A stretch of 64,000 bases of DNA from an uncultured Gammaproteobacteria bacterium (GCA_913060695.1 CAJXUA010000007.1:1-64000); one strand, 5' to 3'; numbered from the stretch's first letter, positions 26,817 through 37,060 are shown. The notes: generated by a model not told the origin, from the sequence alone. Numbers and translations: made by a program.

Positions 26817-27177
26817 ATCTATCTCCAGTTGTTAGCGCTCACTGCACTACTGCAGATCGGCTTTTATTTTTTTAGATATCAATAGCTACTTACTAAAATA
26901 AGGCACTACTTGATTATCACTGGAGATTCGACTTCTAAACTACCGATTCCGGTACGCCGATATACGACCAAAACTTCCTTATGCATTCGATATAAACAGC
27001 GCATTCTCTAAAACGCAATTACTAATTGTGAGCGACACAAATCGTTACAAGTTTCGAACTAACGCTCTATTCCATAACACTTAACAATTGGTGATATCGA
27101 AATGATATTAAGCTCAAATAGCTTGACATAAAAACGGCGCCGATTAGTGCGATGCTCTTATTCATCCCTGCGTTCTT
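26817..27177. other. AT-rich gene-free leader of the receptor gene
   Basis: About 360 bp without an ORF of note. It is clearly more AT-rich than the flanking genes and probably carries the receptor promoter on the minus strand. A TTGTAAC string near 27045 matches strings in the leader of the other receptor. No RNA gene is recognised. Confidence 0.45.
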
Positions 27178-27430
27178 TTATTCGGAAGCAACACAGCACT
27201 CCTTCACTTCCTCGCGTAGCGCGAGAATTTCCTGATTGGCATCTTCGTCGAGTTGGGTAACCGCCAGCCACGCATGTGTCATCTCATCGGCAATACGACT
27301 ATCCTCAAGCACCTAGAAATCGGGGTCAAGGTTGCTGGAATTATTTTCCGTATTGTCGTGCCACTGTTTAAGCAGCAATTGGTTCAGATCAAGCTGTAAT
27401 GCGCTGCCCCCAAACAACAGGCTACACTAG
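27178..27430 (-). pseudogene. Decayed hypothetical gene with internal amber stop
   Basis: Reading the minus strand gives an open, gene-like frame, LFGGSALQLDLNQLLLKQWH then NSSNLDPDF, a TAG at 27313-27315, and then VLEDSRIADEMTHAWLAVTQ to EVKECCVASE and TAA. Amino-acid use looks coding on both sides of the stop, but no start codon with a ribosome site is present. It looks like the remnant of a gene broken by a nonsense mutation and loss of its 5' end. The family is not recognised. Confidence 0.45.
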
Positions 27431-27499
27431 GGCCCTAAAAGCGCCTCAAAGCCTTGAAAAACCAAGATTCGAACCGATTACATTAAGAAGGATCGCAAT

Positions 27500-27832
27500 A
27501 TGAAAACAGGCATTATCGCGGCTATCTTCGTGCTCGCCGCCTCTGCAGTGGCTTTTTTGCAGTTCTCCGCGGCCATGCAGCTGCGGCAAGAGCTGGTTGA
27601 AAGTGAGGCGAAACTGCTTGAGTCAGAAGCCGAACGTGCCGAGTTAGAGCAGCAACTTGCTACTAACGTCGCGCAACAAGAGCTCTTTAGACAGCAAATC
27701 GCCAATTTACGTGAAAACTTACAAAGCTCTACCGCACAGCTAGGCTTGCTGTCGAGCTCACTACAGGAAGCACGCGAGATGGTGCAAGACAACAAGGCTG
27801 GCGGACAAGCCGAAGCACAGAATGCGCAATAG
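27500..27832 (+). CDS. Small membrane-anchored coiled-coil protein
   Basis: A 110-residue protein: an N-terminal hydrophobic segment (residues 3-25), then a continuous heptad-rich helix from about 28 to 95 (ESEAKLLESEAERAELEQQL and similar), and a short polar tail. AAGAAGGATCGC before the ATG is a good ribosome site. It is probably anchored in the inner membrane with the coiled coil in the periplasm. It lies 162 bp upstream of the M16 protease operon on the same strand; a functional link is only suggested by position. Antisense ORFs here are shadows. Confidence 0.65.
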   Translation: MKTGIIAAIFVLAASAVAFLQFSAAMQLRQELVESEAKLLESEAERAELEQQLATNVAQQELFRQQIANLRENLQSSTAQLGLLSSSLQEAREMVQDNKAGGQAEAQNAQ

Positions 27833-27994
27833 AGCGCTGCACCTACAGGTCTAATTGCAATGTCCCGCGTACCTATAGCGTGAATCCCATGCAATCGGAC
27901 GCGCGAGCGATGGACTTCCTGCTGAAAATCTTTACATTAGCCACAACGAAAAGTACGAGCCACATTTGATGAAGTAAACCCTCTGGAGAACACT

Positions 27995-30976
27995 ATGTCT
28001 TCTATGAACACCAGACGCTCTCGCAACGCTGCGACCGCTGTACTCACTATACTGCTTGGGCTAGGCCTCAGCGCCTGTGGCCCTCAAGAGTCTAGCAGCG
28101 CGCCAGAGACAAGCCCGGTGAGCAGCAGTGCCCCAGTGGGCTATACACAAATCCACAGCCCTAGCGCCAACGACCCGCTCAACACCCATATATATGAGCT
28201 AGATAATGGCCTGCAGGTCTACCTAACAGAGAATCACGAAGAACCACGTTTCTATGCGGAGATCGCGGTGAAGGCTGGCAGCAAGAACGACCCGGCCGAT
28301 GCCACGGGCCTAGCCCACTATCTCGAGCACCTGCTGTTCAAGGGCAATCAAGACATGGGCACGCTGGACTATGCGGCCGAGAAGCCTTACCTAGACCAGA
28401 TCACGGCACTGTATGAGCAACACTTCAATGAAACCGACCCTGAGGTACGCGCCCAGATCTATGCCCAGATCAATCAACTCTCCCAGACTGCCGCACAGTA
28501 CGCAGTGCCCAATGAGATTGATAAACTCTATAACGGCATGGGCGCCGGTGGTCTAAACGCCCACACTTCCCATGAAGAAACAGTCTATAAAGTCGGCCTA
28601 CCCTCCAATCGCCTAGAGCAATGGGCGGCTATCGAATCCAATCGCTTTATCAATCCGGTGTTTCGCCTCTTCCATACCGAATTAGAAACCGTTTACGAGG
28701 AGAAGAACCAGAGCCTAGATAACCGTGATCGAGTGTCTTATTACGCCATCAGCGAGTTGCTATACAAGAAACACCCCTACGGACAACAGTCCACCATTGG
28801 CGATGCCGAACATCTTAAGAACCCATCGCTCGTCTACATCCAGAATTACTTCGACACCTATTATGTGCCGAACAATATGGCTATCTTCATTAGCGGCGAC
28901 ATCGACATCGACTCCGCTATCGTCACCATCAGCGAAGCCTTCGGTGTGTGGGAGCCAAAGCCAGTCCCAGAGGTTGGTCCATGGATCGAAGACCCAATCC
29001 AAGGCGTGGAGCGCATGACCGTGCGCTACCGCGGCGAAGAAGAAGTCGAGATCGCTTTCCGTACTGTCCCTAATGGCCACCCGGACAAAGAAGCTCTAAT
29101 GCTCGTAGATATGATTCTCGACAACCGTACCGCAGGCTTGATCAATCTCAACTTGAATCAGGCACAGGCTGTGCAAGCGGCGGGCTCTTCTCCTGAGTTC
29201 TTGAATGACTACGGCTCACAGCGCCTGTGGGGCGTGCCCAAGCAGGGTCAAACCCTCGAAGAAGTTGAGCAGCTACTTCTGGACCAGATTGCCTTGGTTA
29301 AGGCTGGCGAGTTCGAAGACTGGATCATTCCAGCCATCGTCAATGACTTTAAGAAAACCGAGAAGCAGGCATTGGAATCGAATACAGCCCGAGTAAGTAA
29401 TATGCGCTCCTCTTTCATCCAGGGCGATGACTGGGATCATTATATAGCCGAGATCAGCCGACTCGAACAGGTCACTAAACAAGACATCGTGCGCGTTGCC
29501 AATCAGTATCTTGGCGCTAATTATGTCGCCGTGCAGCGCATCGACGAGCAGCAGGATATTCCTCAGGTTGAGAAACCCCAGATCGATCCGGTAGTCATCG
29601 ACCCCACGCGTCAGTCTCAGTTTGCGGCCTCTATCTTAGCGATGCCCTATGAAGAGATCGAACCGACCTATGTGCAACAAGGCCGGGATTATCAGGTAGT
29701 GGAATATGCACCCGGCGTGCCTCTGTACTACGCCCCTAACCCCCTCAACGACTTGTTTAGCTTCTCCATCAGCGTAGAGGCCGGCACCGAAGAGAATGAT
29801 GCACTTGGCCTTGCCACTGCACTACTGCAGAAGTCGGGCACTGGCGACATGTCCGCCGAAGAATTGCAGAAAGAGTGGTATCGGCTAGGCAGCGAGTTTG
29901 GCGTTGGCGCCGGTGCAAATGAGTCTACACTCGCAATTTCGGGCCTAGATGAACAGTTCGACGCTTCCTTAGCACTAATGCTCAATGTCGTGCGCAACCC
30001 CAGTGTCGACGAGGCCACGCTGGAAGAGCTCAAGTCCATCATCCTCAAATCACGCGAAGACCAAAAACAGGACCCTCGTGCGATCAGTCAAGCCCTGTTC
30101 CTATACAACCGCTACGGCGACGATTCGCCCATGCTCACTTCCCTGACCTCTGAGCAGATCAAAGCGGCAAGCGTTGCGGAGCTCGAGGAATTGGTAGGCG
30201 ACCTGCTCAATTATAAGCACACACTCAGCTATACAGGCTCGATGCCTTTAGAGGAGTTACTGACTCGTCTACACGCACTCTATGAAGTGCCCGAGCAGCT
30301 GATGGATACTCCGCCCTATCGCTTCCGCACTGCGCGTGAGATCGACAGCAATCAGATCTATGTCGTGGACCAAACCACCGCACAGGCACAGGTGCGCATC
30401 GAGTTCCCTGACGGCGAGTATGACGAGTCACTCACTGTGCCCTCGTCCCTCTACAACACCTATTTCGGCACTAGCATGTCGAGCGTGGTGTTCCAGGAGT
30501 TACGCGAGGCCCGAGCTCTAGCCTATTCCGCGCAGGCCCAATACGCACAAGGCGGTCGTACTGGCGCAGAGAACTTGGGCCTCGGCGCCATAAGCTCGCA
30601 GAACGACAAAACCGTAGAAGCCCTCGACGCATTCCTTGAACTGTTCGAGAATATGCCGGTCTCCGGAGAGCGTTTCGAGGAAGCTAAGAGCTCACTCGTG
30701 AACCGCTACCGCACCTCGACAATCGGCTTTCGCCAAGTCACTGGCACGGTGCGCTCATGGGAGCGTCTAGGCATCTCCGGCGACCCCCGTGCTAGCCGTT
30801 TCGTGGATCTGCAGAACTCTACCCTAGAAGACATGCTGGCCTTCCAACGCCGCAATGTCGCGGGTAAGTCTAAGTTGATCTCTATAGTGGGTGACATGTC
30901 GCGTATCGACACAGAAGCCTTGTCGAACCTAGGCGAAGTCACCGAGCTACAGGTCGATCAACTCTTTGTTAAATAA
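27995..30976 (+). CDS. M16-family (pitrilysin-like) zinc protease lipoprotein
   Basis: A 993-residue protein with a lipoprotein signal (lipobox LSAC near residue 28) followed by two M16 halves. The N-terminal half carries the inverted zinc motif H108-YLE-H112 (AHYLEHLLF) and the downstream glutamate region ELETVYEEKNQ. The C-terminal half lacks the motif, as expected, and ends with the typical FRQVTGTVRSWERLGI region. M16 proteases degrade or process peptides. It is the first gene of a tightly packed operon with an ABC transporter, which suggests handling of exported or released peptides at the envelope. Confidence 0.9.
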   Translation: MSSMNTRRSRNAATAVLTILLGLGLSACGPQESSSAPETSPVSSSAPVGYTQIHSPSANDPLNTHIYELDNGLQVYLTENHEEPRFYAEIAVKAGSKNDPADATGLAHYLEHLLFKGNQDMGTLDYAAEKPYLDQITALYEQHFNETDPEVRAQIYAQINQLSQTAAQYAVPNEIDKLYNGMGAGGLNAHTSHEETVYKVGLPSNRLEQWAAIESNRFINPVFRLFHTELETVYEEKNQSLDNRDRVSYYAISELLYKKHPYGQQSTIGDAEHLKNPSLVYIQNYFDTYYVPNNMAIFISGDIDIDSAIVTISEAFGVWEPKPVPEVGPWIEDPIQGVERMTVRYRGEEEVEIAFRTVPNGHPDKEALMLVDMILDNRTAGLINLNLNQAQAVQAAGSSPEFLNDYGSQRLWGVPKQGQTLEEVEQLLLDQIALVKAGEFEDWIIPAIVNDFKKTEKQALESNTARVSNMRSSFIQGDDWDHYIAEISRLEQVTKQDIVRVANQYLGANYVAVQRIDEQQDIPQVEKPQIDPVVIDPTRQSQFAASILAMPYEEIEPTYVQQGRDYQVVEYAPGVPLYYAPNPLNDLFSFSISVEAGTEENDALGLATALLQKSGTGDMSAEELQKEWYRLGSEFGVGAGANESTLAISGLDEQFDASLALMLNVVRNPSVDEATLEELKSIILKSREDQKQDPRAISQALFLYNRYGDDSPMLTSLTSEQIKAASVAELEELVGDLLNYKHTLSYTGSMPLEELLTRLHALYEVPEQLMDTPPYRFRTAREIDSNQIYVVDQTTAQAQVRIEFPDGEYDESLTVPSSLYNTYFGTSMSSVVFQELREARALAYSAQAQYAQGGRTGAENLGLGAISSQNDKTVEALDAFLELFENMPVSGERFEEAKSSLVNRYRTSTIGFRQVTGTVRSWERLGISGDPRASRFVDLQNSTLEDMLAFQRRNVAGKSKLISIVGDMSRIDTEALSNLGEVTELQVDQLFVK

Positions 30977-30989
30977 CAGGAAAAATGCA

Positions 30990-31937
30990 GTGTCGCGTGC
31001 CGATACACAAGCTGACCTCCCCCTTAGGGTGACACAGCTTAGCAAGCGTTACGGTGACTTCGAGGTTCTCAAGCAATTGAATCTCGAAGTAACACCGGGC
31101 GCGGTGCATGGGTTGGTTGGCCTCAACGGGTCAGGCAAGACTACGACCCTAGAGTGCCTGTTAGGCATGCAGGCCTTTCAGTCGGGGGAGGTGAAACTAC
31201 TCGGCCTGAACCCCGACCAATTGCATAAGAGCCACGGTGGCATTGTCAGCATCTTCGACAGCCCTAGCCTGCACCCACACCTCACGGTGCGTCAGGTCTT
31301 GGAGCATGCAAGCTTGCTATGTGATGACTTGGTCCGCAAGCCAGAAGAGGTAGAGGCCCTACTCGGCATCACCCGCTATTCGAATTTTCGTATTCGCAAT
31401 CTATCGCTCGGCAATCGCCGCCGCGCCTCCATCGCGCAGGCACTACTGGGCAGCCCGCGTTTCGTCATCTTAGATGAACCCTTTAACGGCCTAGATGCCG
31501 GCGGTGTCGACGATGTGCTAGCCCTGATCAGCAAGCTCAATCGAGAAGAGGGCACGTCTTTTCTACTGTCTAGCCATCAACTGCCCTATCTCGAGAAGAT
31601 CTGCTCCCATCTGTCCATACTCCACAAAGGGCAGATCGTGGTCAGCGATCGAGTGGAGCAACTCTTCAGCGCTCAACAAAGCCGCTTACAAGTGTATTGC
31701 GACGATGTAGTGCGGGCCTGCGCGATTGTGCAGGACATGCGTGGCGTGACGATAGAAGACAATAGCGCCACGGGTATCCTAACGCTGCAATTGGATAATA
31801 TTGCACCCGCCCTGATCAACCAGCGGCTGGTGGAGAAGGGCATCATGGTCGACGAACTAGTGCGCGAGCGCGCCTCTTTGACCAGCCTCTTCCATGACAT
31901 CACTGCGCACGAACCTGTCGCGGAGGTGGTCTCTTGA
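30990..31937 (+). CDS. ABC transporter ATP-binding protein
   Basis: An ATPase of about 315 residues with Walker A GLNGSGKTT, a signature LSLGNRRRASIAQALLG (the LSLG variant common in bacitracin- and drug-type ABC-2 exporters), Walker B FVILDEP, and H-loop LLSSHQLPYLEK. The C-terminal 90 residues form an accessory domain. I prefer the GTG at 30990 (AACAGGA upstream), which gives a 13-bp gap after the protease; the track's TTG start would overlap it. The stop overlaps the permease start by 4 bp. Confidence 0.9.
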   Translation: MSRADTQADLPLRVTQLSKRYGDFEVLKQLNLEVTPGAVHGLVGLNGSGKTTTLECLLGMQAFQSGEVKLLGLNPDQLHKSHGGIVSIFDSPSLHPHLTVRQVLEHASLLCDDLVRKPEEVEALLGITRYSNFRIRNLSLGNRRRASIAQALLGSPRFVILDEPFNGLDAGGVDDVLALISKLNREEGTSFLLSSHQLPYLEKICSHLSILHKGQIVVSDRVEQLFSAQQSRLQVYCDDVVRACAIVQDMRGVTIEDNSATGILTLQLDNIAPALINQRLVEKGIMVDELVRERASLTSLFHDITAHEPVAEVVS

Positions 31938-32788
31938 ACGGTTTTGTAGCGGCACTGAAGGCAGAACTATATGTGACACTGCGCTCTACGAGCGCCCGCC
32001 TCGTCCTATTTCTACCAGCTCTGATCGTGACCATTCGCGCCATCGTGGTCAAACTCTCCGAGACAGGGCAAGAGGCACGAGATGCTCTACTTGGTCAGGG
32101 CGACACGGCAAGCTCTAGCAGCAATGCCTGGGGCCCATTGGTCGACAGCTTTAGTACCGGGCTAACCTTACTCAGCCTGGCACTGGTCGCTTATGCGGCG
32201 TGGACTTTCGCTAACGATCGCGATACTGGCGCGCTGCGTCATGTCTTGATTCGCAGAGTGAGCCGCATGGGCTTGGTCATGGCGAAACTGTTAAGCGTAT
32301 TCCTGCTCGCGCTCGCGACCCTCGGGCTGATGAGCGCGGCGATCGGCATCATCACCACGATACTATGGGATTTTGGCCCGGTGGTCGAAGACGGCTACGA
32401 ACTCATCAGTAGCGCTGAGATACGCACAGAGGTGGCCCTCGGGCTGCGCCTTGCCATTATCCCATTGCCCGCCGCCCTCGCCTTCGGCCTACTATTGTCG
32501 GTGCTGGCCCAATCTGCTACGCAGGCGGTCACTAGCGCACTTGGTATTACGCTCGCAATGGATGTCTTCAAAGGGGTATTGGGCGAGCGCGCCTACTACC
32601 TCTATGCCAGCTTCCAGCCGTCACTGATCGACCAGTCTTATCTACAGGATGTCAGTCGACTGGTGCGCGGTTATTCCGATGTCATGATCGACAATCGTGT
32701 GTTGCAGCTCAATGAATGGGTGCCCATCCCCGAGGCACTACTGTTTATCGTTTTGGCACTAGTAATAGTGCGAAGGAAAACTCTATGA
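31934..32788 (+). CDS. ABC-2-type transporter permease
   Basis: A 284-residue inner-membrane protein with six likely transmembrane segments and an ABC-2 layout: an N-terminal helix, a periplasmic loop after it, and TFANDRDTGALRHVLIRRVSR, the conserved cytoplasmic coupling region. It starts at TTG within the end of the ATPase gene and ends in ATGA, shared with the PDZ lipoprotein start. It forms the membrane part of the exporter. Confidence 0.85.
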   Translation: MNGFVAALKAELYVTLRSTSARLVLFLPALIVTIRAIVVKLSETGQEARDALLGQGDTASSSSNAWGPLVDSFSTGLTLLSLALVAYAAWTFANDRDTGALRHVLIRRVSRMGLVMAKLLSVFLLALATLGLMSAAIGIITTILWDFGPVVEDGYELISSAEIRTEVALGLRLAIIPLPAALAFGLLLSVLAQSATQAVTSALGITLAMDVFKGVLGERAYYLYASFQPSLIDQSYLQDVSRLVRGYSDVMIDNRVLQLNEWVPIPEALLFIVLALVIVRRKTL

Positions 32789-33774
32789 GTGTACGCCTAA
32801 GCGTATTACTTGCTCGTCCGGCCGCCCTACTATGCTTAGGGCTCGCTTTGGCCTCCTGCATCAGCAGCGAGCCGCGTATGCTCGTCCCCAGCATTACGCT
32901 CTCTCCAGAGACCGTCAGCTTGAGCAACGCCGAAGCCGTCGGGGCAGGATTGAATTTCGGCATGACCACAGGCCTCAATGAGAGCGATTCCCTTACCAAT
33001 ATCGCCATACTGCCAGGCATAAGAGTGCGCAGCGTCACCCCCAACGGCGCGGCCGAGCTAGCGGGCATACAAGCAGGCGATGTGATCCTCGAGATCGATG
33101 GCCGCGAGATCAACCACCCCGACCTGCTCGAGGCATTAGCGCAGCAGACAGGCTCCGCCGCATCGTTCCTAATGCATGTGCGACGCAACACGACCGTGTT
33201 CGAAACTACTTTAAATGCGCGCATGATCAGCGATGCTCGCGCCGTGCCAGTAGAGCTGTATCGTGCCGACCCCATTGCCACGCGTGCCGGCTATAGCACA
33301 GAGGTGTTCGACACAGCAGGTGCGGCTCCTGTCTCGGGCGCTCGCATAGTAAGACTGTTCCCGCAGAGTCCTTTGAGCGCTGCCGATGTACGCGTAGGCG
33401 ATACCGTCTTAGCGATCGATGGCTTGCCCGTGCAGTCCGCGCAAGACCTGGTTAGCCGCGTGAACACCGCATACGAATTGGGAGACACCGTGCGCCTTAG
33501 CATTGCGCGTGACAATGGCATGCAGATGCAGACACTCGATAAGTCAATCGAGTTGTGGAGCCCAGGCCGACGCATTAACCGCATCGCCCTCGGGCCCTTA
33601 TTGCAGTACGAGACCAATCTCAACCCACAGCAGACCCGCCTGTCCATACTCGATCTCTGGCTATTCTCAGTCTTTAGCTATCAGCACGCAGAGGGTGAGA
33701 AGGAGTATAGTTTCTTAGGACTGTTCCGCGTGACCTCTGGCTACGGCGAGTTATTAGAGGAGACGCAGCCATGA
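32785..33774 (+). CDS. Lipoprotein with two PDZ domains
   Basis: A 329-residue lipoprotein starting at MSVRLSV with lipobox LASC. The first PDZ-like domain reads VRSVTPNGAAELAGIQAGDVILEIDG and the second IVRLFPQSPLSAADVRVGDTVLAIDG. There is no protease catalytic domain, so it is probably a binding or scaffold protein at the membrane that recognises C termini or peptides. Both ends overlap neighbours by 4 bp. The longer ORF-track start runs inside the permease gene and is not used. Confidence 0.8.
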   Translation: MSVRLSVLLARPAALLCLGLALASCISSEPRMLVPSITLSPETVSLSNAEAVGAGLNFGMTTGLNESDSLTNIAILPGIRVRSVTPNGAAELAGIQAGDVILEIDGREINHPDLLEALAQQTGSAASFLMHVRRNTTVFETTLNARMISDARAVPVELYRADPIATRAGYSTEVFDTAGAAPVSGARIVRLFPQSPLSAADVRVGDTVLAIDGLPVQSAQDLVSRVNTAYELGDTVRLSIARDNGMQMQTLDKSIELWSPGRRINRIALGPLLQYETNLNPQQTRLSILDLWLFSVFSYQHAEGEKEYSFLGLFRVTSGYGELLEETQP

Positions 33775-35309
33775 AGCGCTGTGCTGGACTCATCGCACTT
33801 GGCATTGCCTGCACCGCTCCATTTGCATTTGCGCAGACTAATTTCGTCGCCTCGGAGATCCCACTCGGTGAATGGCCCGACGACTTGTTCTTCGAAGACA
33901 TGGACGGCAACGGGCGCAAAGACTTAATAGTCCCAAATTGGAGCGCCAATGCTGGGCGTGAACTTGCGATCTACCTGCAGCAAGACAATGGCAGTTTCCC
34001 AAGCTCGCCGTCGCGATTGATGGAGATCAAACCCGAGATCATCGCCATCACCATCGCCGATGTGAGGGACGAGCCAGGCAAAGAACTTCTACTATTCTCC
34101 TCTTCTGCAGTGTTTAGCCTCTCCAGCGCCATTCCCAGCTATAGCGGCAATTTGAAACCACTGTTCGAATGGGAACTGGTAGCCTCCGTGCCTGACCGGC
34201 GCCGCATTCTGTATTTTCCCTACCCACAGGATCTAGATGGCGACGGCTATGTCGATTTATTGCTACCGGGGCGTGAAGACTATGGCGTATTCCGCGGAGG
34301 CCCGAATGAGACCTTCACCCTCGCCCATCGCTTCAACACCGTTAACCAAGAGCTAGACCCATCGGAGGTGCCACTAGGCAGTCCGCGCCTGAGCACCGAA
34401 ATCGCCATTAACGAGCGCGACGGCATCTTGATGAACGTAACGGCACAAAGTAACTCCGCCTTCGAAGGCTTCGTGTCCGACTGGGGTTCCACGAAACAGG
34501 ATGCACTGCTCTCTACACGCCAGTGGCATCCTTCGGCCACCACTAGCCAGCTCAATGACGATAAGCGCCAAGACATTGTCTTCATGAACATCGGCAATGA
34601 CCTATACGGGCAGATCAATATCCTGCTACAAGACGCAAGTGGCAGCTTTGCCGCCAAACCCGATTGGCAGGGTCCTATCGATACTCGCGGCGACATCCGC
34701 CTGATGGATGTCAACGGCGACGGCATGACCGATGTGCTGCGCATCATTAATAGCTCCAACGAATGGGACGTGCAATTTTTCCTGAACAAAGGGGCTATGT
34801 TCAACCTACAGAAACCGGATCAAATCATGAAGTTCTCTGGTTATGACCTAGAGGTCTCAGTGCTCGACTTAGACAATAATGGCGGCGCCCAGTTGAGCGT
34901 TAGTTATTACACGATCCCCGTAGTGAACGCTGTGCGTAACGCCAGTATCGTGCGCACACAACTGCTTTACGCCCGTGGCACGGGCGGACAGTTGTTCAAT
35001 ACGCGGCCGGACTTCAAACTAGACGAGAACTTCTCTGCGGAAACCGTACGGGGGCTCTCCTCACAGATCGAGATGCAGACCGATATCAACGGTGATGGCC
35101 GCAGAGATGCAGTGTATGTGAGCAACGAGGGCACATTGGCGGCGAAGGCAATCGACCAAAGCCTGCGTTTCGCCGATACTCCGTTCTGGCAGTACGTCCC
35201 CACCCGTTCGATTCTCGATTTCGGCATCGAAGACATGAATGGCGATGGCATTGCCGATCTTTTTCTTTATCACTCCACCGCGCTCACCCTATTGGTATCT
35301 GCCCCATGA
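33771..35309 (+). CDS. Secreted FG-GAP/VCBS repeat protein 1
   Basis: A 512-residue protein with a signal peptide ending FAQ and at least five calcium-binding FG-GAP-like repeats (DMDGNGRKDLIVPN, DLDGDGYVDLLLPG, DVNGDGMTDVLRI, DINGDGRRDAVYV, DMNGDGIADLFLYH). These predict an integrin-like beta-propeller in the periplasm or on the cell surface. It is translationally coupled on both sides by 4-bp overlaps. The function is unknown; binding rather than catalysis is likely. Confidence 0.8.
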   Translation: MKRCAGLIALGIACTAPFAFAQTNFVASEIPLGEWPDDLFFEDMDGNGRKDLIVPNWSANAGRELAIYLQQDNGSFPSSPSRLMEIKPEIIAITIADVRDEPGKELLLFSSSAVFSLSSAIPSYSGNLKPLFEWELVASVPDRRRILYFPYPQDLDGDGYVDLLLPGREDYGVFRGGPNETFTLAHRFNTVNQELDPSEVPLGSPRLSTEIAINERDGILMNVTAQSNSAFEGFVSDWGSTKQDALLSTRQWHPSATTSQLNDDKRQDIVFMNIGNDLYGQINILLQDASGSFAAKPDWQGPIDTRGDIRLMDVNGDGMTDVLRIINSSNEWDVQFFLNKGAMFNLQKPDQIMKFSGYDLEVSVLDLDNNGGAQLSVSYYTIPVVNAVRNASIVRTQLLYARGTGGQLFNTRPDFKLDENFSAETVRGLSSQIEMQTDINGDGRRDAVYVSNEGTLAAKAIDQSLRFADTPFWQYVPTRSILDFGIEDMNGDGIADLFLYHSTALTLLVSAP

Positions 35310-37000
35310 TGCGCCTCACTCCTAAATTCGCGTCTCTCGCCCTTAGCCTTTGCCTTTGCAATTTCGCACAGGCGCAATCTAGCGGCCCAAGTTTCGAGGG
35401 TTACACACGAATAGATTTCTCACTGCCCGCGGCGGTCGAGCGCCTACTCATCGTCGACGCCGACCGCGATGGCCTTGCAGATATCCTAAGTGTGGCGAAG
35501 GAGGAGATCAGTCTGTACTTCCAGCGCAGCACTGGAGACTTCGACTTCAGCACGCCAGATACCTCGATCATTCTTACTGGGCGCAGCGTAGGCTGGGAGT
35601 TGAGTGAAAACTATCCCGATGCCAACGGCGTGAATCGCTTCTCACTATTGGCCTTAGTGGATGGCACAAAGGTACAGCAATGGCGCATAGAGGATCGAAA
35701 ATTCAGTGCCCCTGTCGACTTGCTCAACAATTTAAGTGGATTCGCTGGCAGTGGCGTGAACCGCCTGCATTTCTCTCGCGACATCAATGACGATGGTCGC
35801 GACGATCTCATCATTCCCGGTGCGGGCACACTGCAGTTATTCATTCGCGAGGCCGACGGCGGCTATCAGCAAGCCATAAGCGTATTGTCGGATATGCGCA
35901 TCTCTTCTAATTTGTTCGTGCGTCAGAACATAGAGCGCGATGTTGGTCAGACACTGACGATCCCCCTTATCGAGCTGCGCGATGTGAACAATGACAAGCG
36001 TCCCGACCTGATCTCCGAGACCGAAGAACGCTTCGACGTTTCCCTAGCCAATGCCAGCGGCGATTATTTCCCGCAGTCGCCCACATTCTCCATCGACCGT
36101 GAGGAGATCCGCGAGCGTCTCGGCAACTTCGATGTCGATCAATTGGATTTCTCTAACCTCACCGGCATTCTCGCCCTCACCCACGAGGAGATACTCGAGG
36201 ATGTTGACGGCGATAATATCGACGACTTCGTGTTGCGCGAAGGCGGTAAGGTGTCACTCTTTACAGGCAACGCGAAGGGCATGGACTTCACGCAGCCAAA
36301 ACAAGTACTGCGCTCCGGCGGCAATGTGCTCAAGGTATTTCTGCATGACGAGGACGGCGATGGTCGCAAAGACCTCTGGCTATGGCGCATAGAGCCCATC
36401 TCCGTCGGCGACTTATTCCTTTGGCTCGCCATCTCCGGCAGCGTCAATGTCGAGGCCTTCGTGTATCGCAACGAAGGGGAGAGTTTCGCGCGGCGCCCAG
36501 CACGCCAGGTCACCGTGGCACTCAAGTTTCCCTCCGCTGTGCGCATGATTAGTTCCGTTGTCGATATTCGTGAACAGGCCCGCGCCGTAGAGAACACCTC
36601 CATTATTCCGACCGCCGTTGCCAATATCTCCGGCGTGGGCAACGCCCAGGACCTTGTGGTGCTACTCGACGAACAAGTACAGATATTCCACAACAGCATC
36701 GCACCTACGCCGCCACTGGCCGAGGATCGCTTTCTTGCCTCGTTAAATTATTCACGCACCCGTAACGATTATGAGATCGACGTGCGCCGCATCATCGACG
36801 AGTTCGAGATCGCTCAGAACAAGGACTTACGCACCGTACAAGGTCGCGCGCCCGATCAAAGCTTCGCCCTGCAGCAGGCGATGCGCAATGGCGACCTGAT
36901 AAGCGCAAAGCTCAATGCCGATGAACGCGACGATCTATTCGTATTCCTAGAGCGCGGCAAAGAGCACATCACTGGCATCGTGCTACTCTCCACCGACTAG
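35306..37000 (+). CDS. Secreted FG-GAP/VCBS repeat protein 2
   Basis: A 564-residue paralogue of the preceding gene: signal peptide ending AQAQ and FG-GAP-like calcium loops DADRDGLADILSVA, DINDDGRDDLIIPG, DVNNDKRPDLISE, DVDGDNIDDFVLRE and DEDGDGRKDLWLW. The repeats are spread over the whole length, consistent with a propeller. It starts inside the stop of FG-GAP protein 1 (ATGATG). The pair may form a heteromer or bind different partners. Confidence 0.8.
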   Translation: MMRLTPKFASLALSLCLCNFAQAQSSGPSFEGYTRIDFSLPAAVERLLIVDADRDGLADILSVAKEEISLYFQRSTGDFDFSTPDTSIILTGRSVGWELSENYPDANGVNRFSLLALVDGTKVQQWRIEDRKFSAPVDLLNNLSGFAGSGVNRLHFSRDINDDGRDDLIIPGAGTLQLFIREADGGYQQAISVLSDMRISSNLFVRQNIERDVGQTLTIPLIELRDVNNDKRPDLISETEERFDVSLANASGDYFPQSPTFSIDREEIRERLGNFDVDQLDFSNLTGILALTHEEILEDVDGDNIDDFVLREGGKVSLFTGNAKGMDFTQPKQVLRSGGNVLKVFLHDEDGDGRKDLWLWRIEPISVGDLFLWLAISGSVNVEAFVYRNEGESFARRPARQVTVALKFPSAVRMISSVVDIREQARAVENTSIIPTAVANISGVGNAQDLVVLLDEQVQIFHNSIAPTPPLAEDRFLASLNYSRTRNDYEIDVRRIIDEFEIAQNKDLRTVQGRAPDQSFALQQAMRNGDLISAKLNADERDDLFVFLERGKEHITGIVLLSTD

Positions 37001-37004
37001 CCGC

Positions 37005-37034
37005 GCACCACCGGCAATCGTGCTAAGGTGGTGC
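37005..37034 (+). other. Intercistronic hairpin
   Basis: GCACCACC pairs perfectly with GGTGGTGC around a 14-nt loop, just after the second FG-GAP gene. There is no U-run, so it may stabilise the upstream mRNA or modulate expression of the small membrane protein rather than terminate transcription. Confidence 0.45.
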
Positions 37035-37060
37035 TATATGTTGGCTTTATTGGAGACACA

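Noticed and set aside
27478-27894. 138-aa cysteine/serine-rich ORF on the minus strand
   Set aside because: It is the antisense of the coiled-coil gene, whose good ribosome site and heptads mark the real frame; the Ser/Cys richness is the complement of its Gln/Ala/Glu codons.
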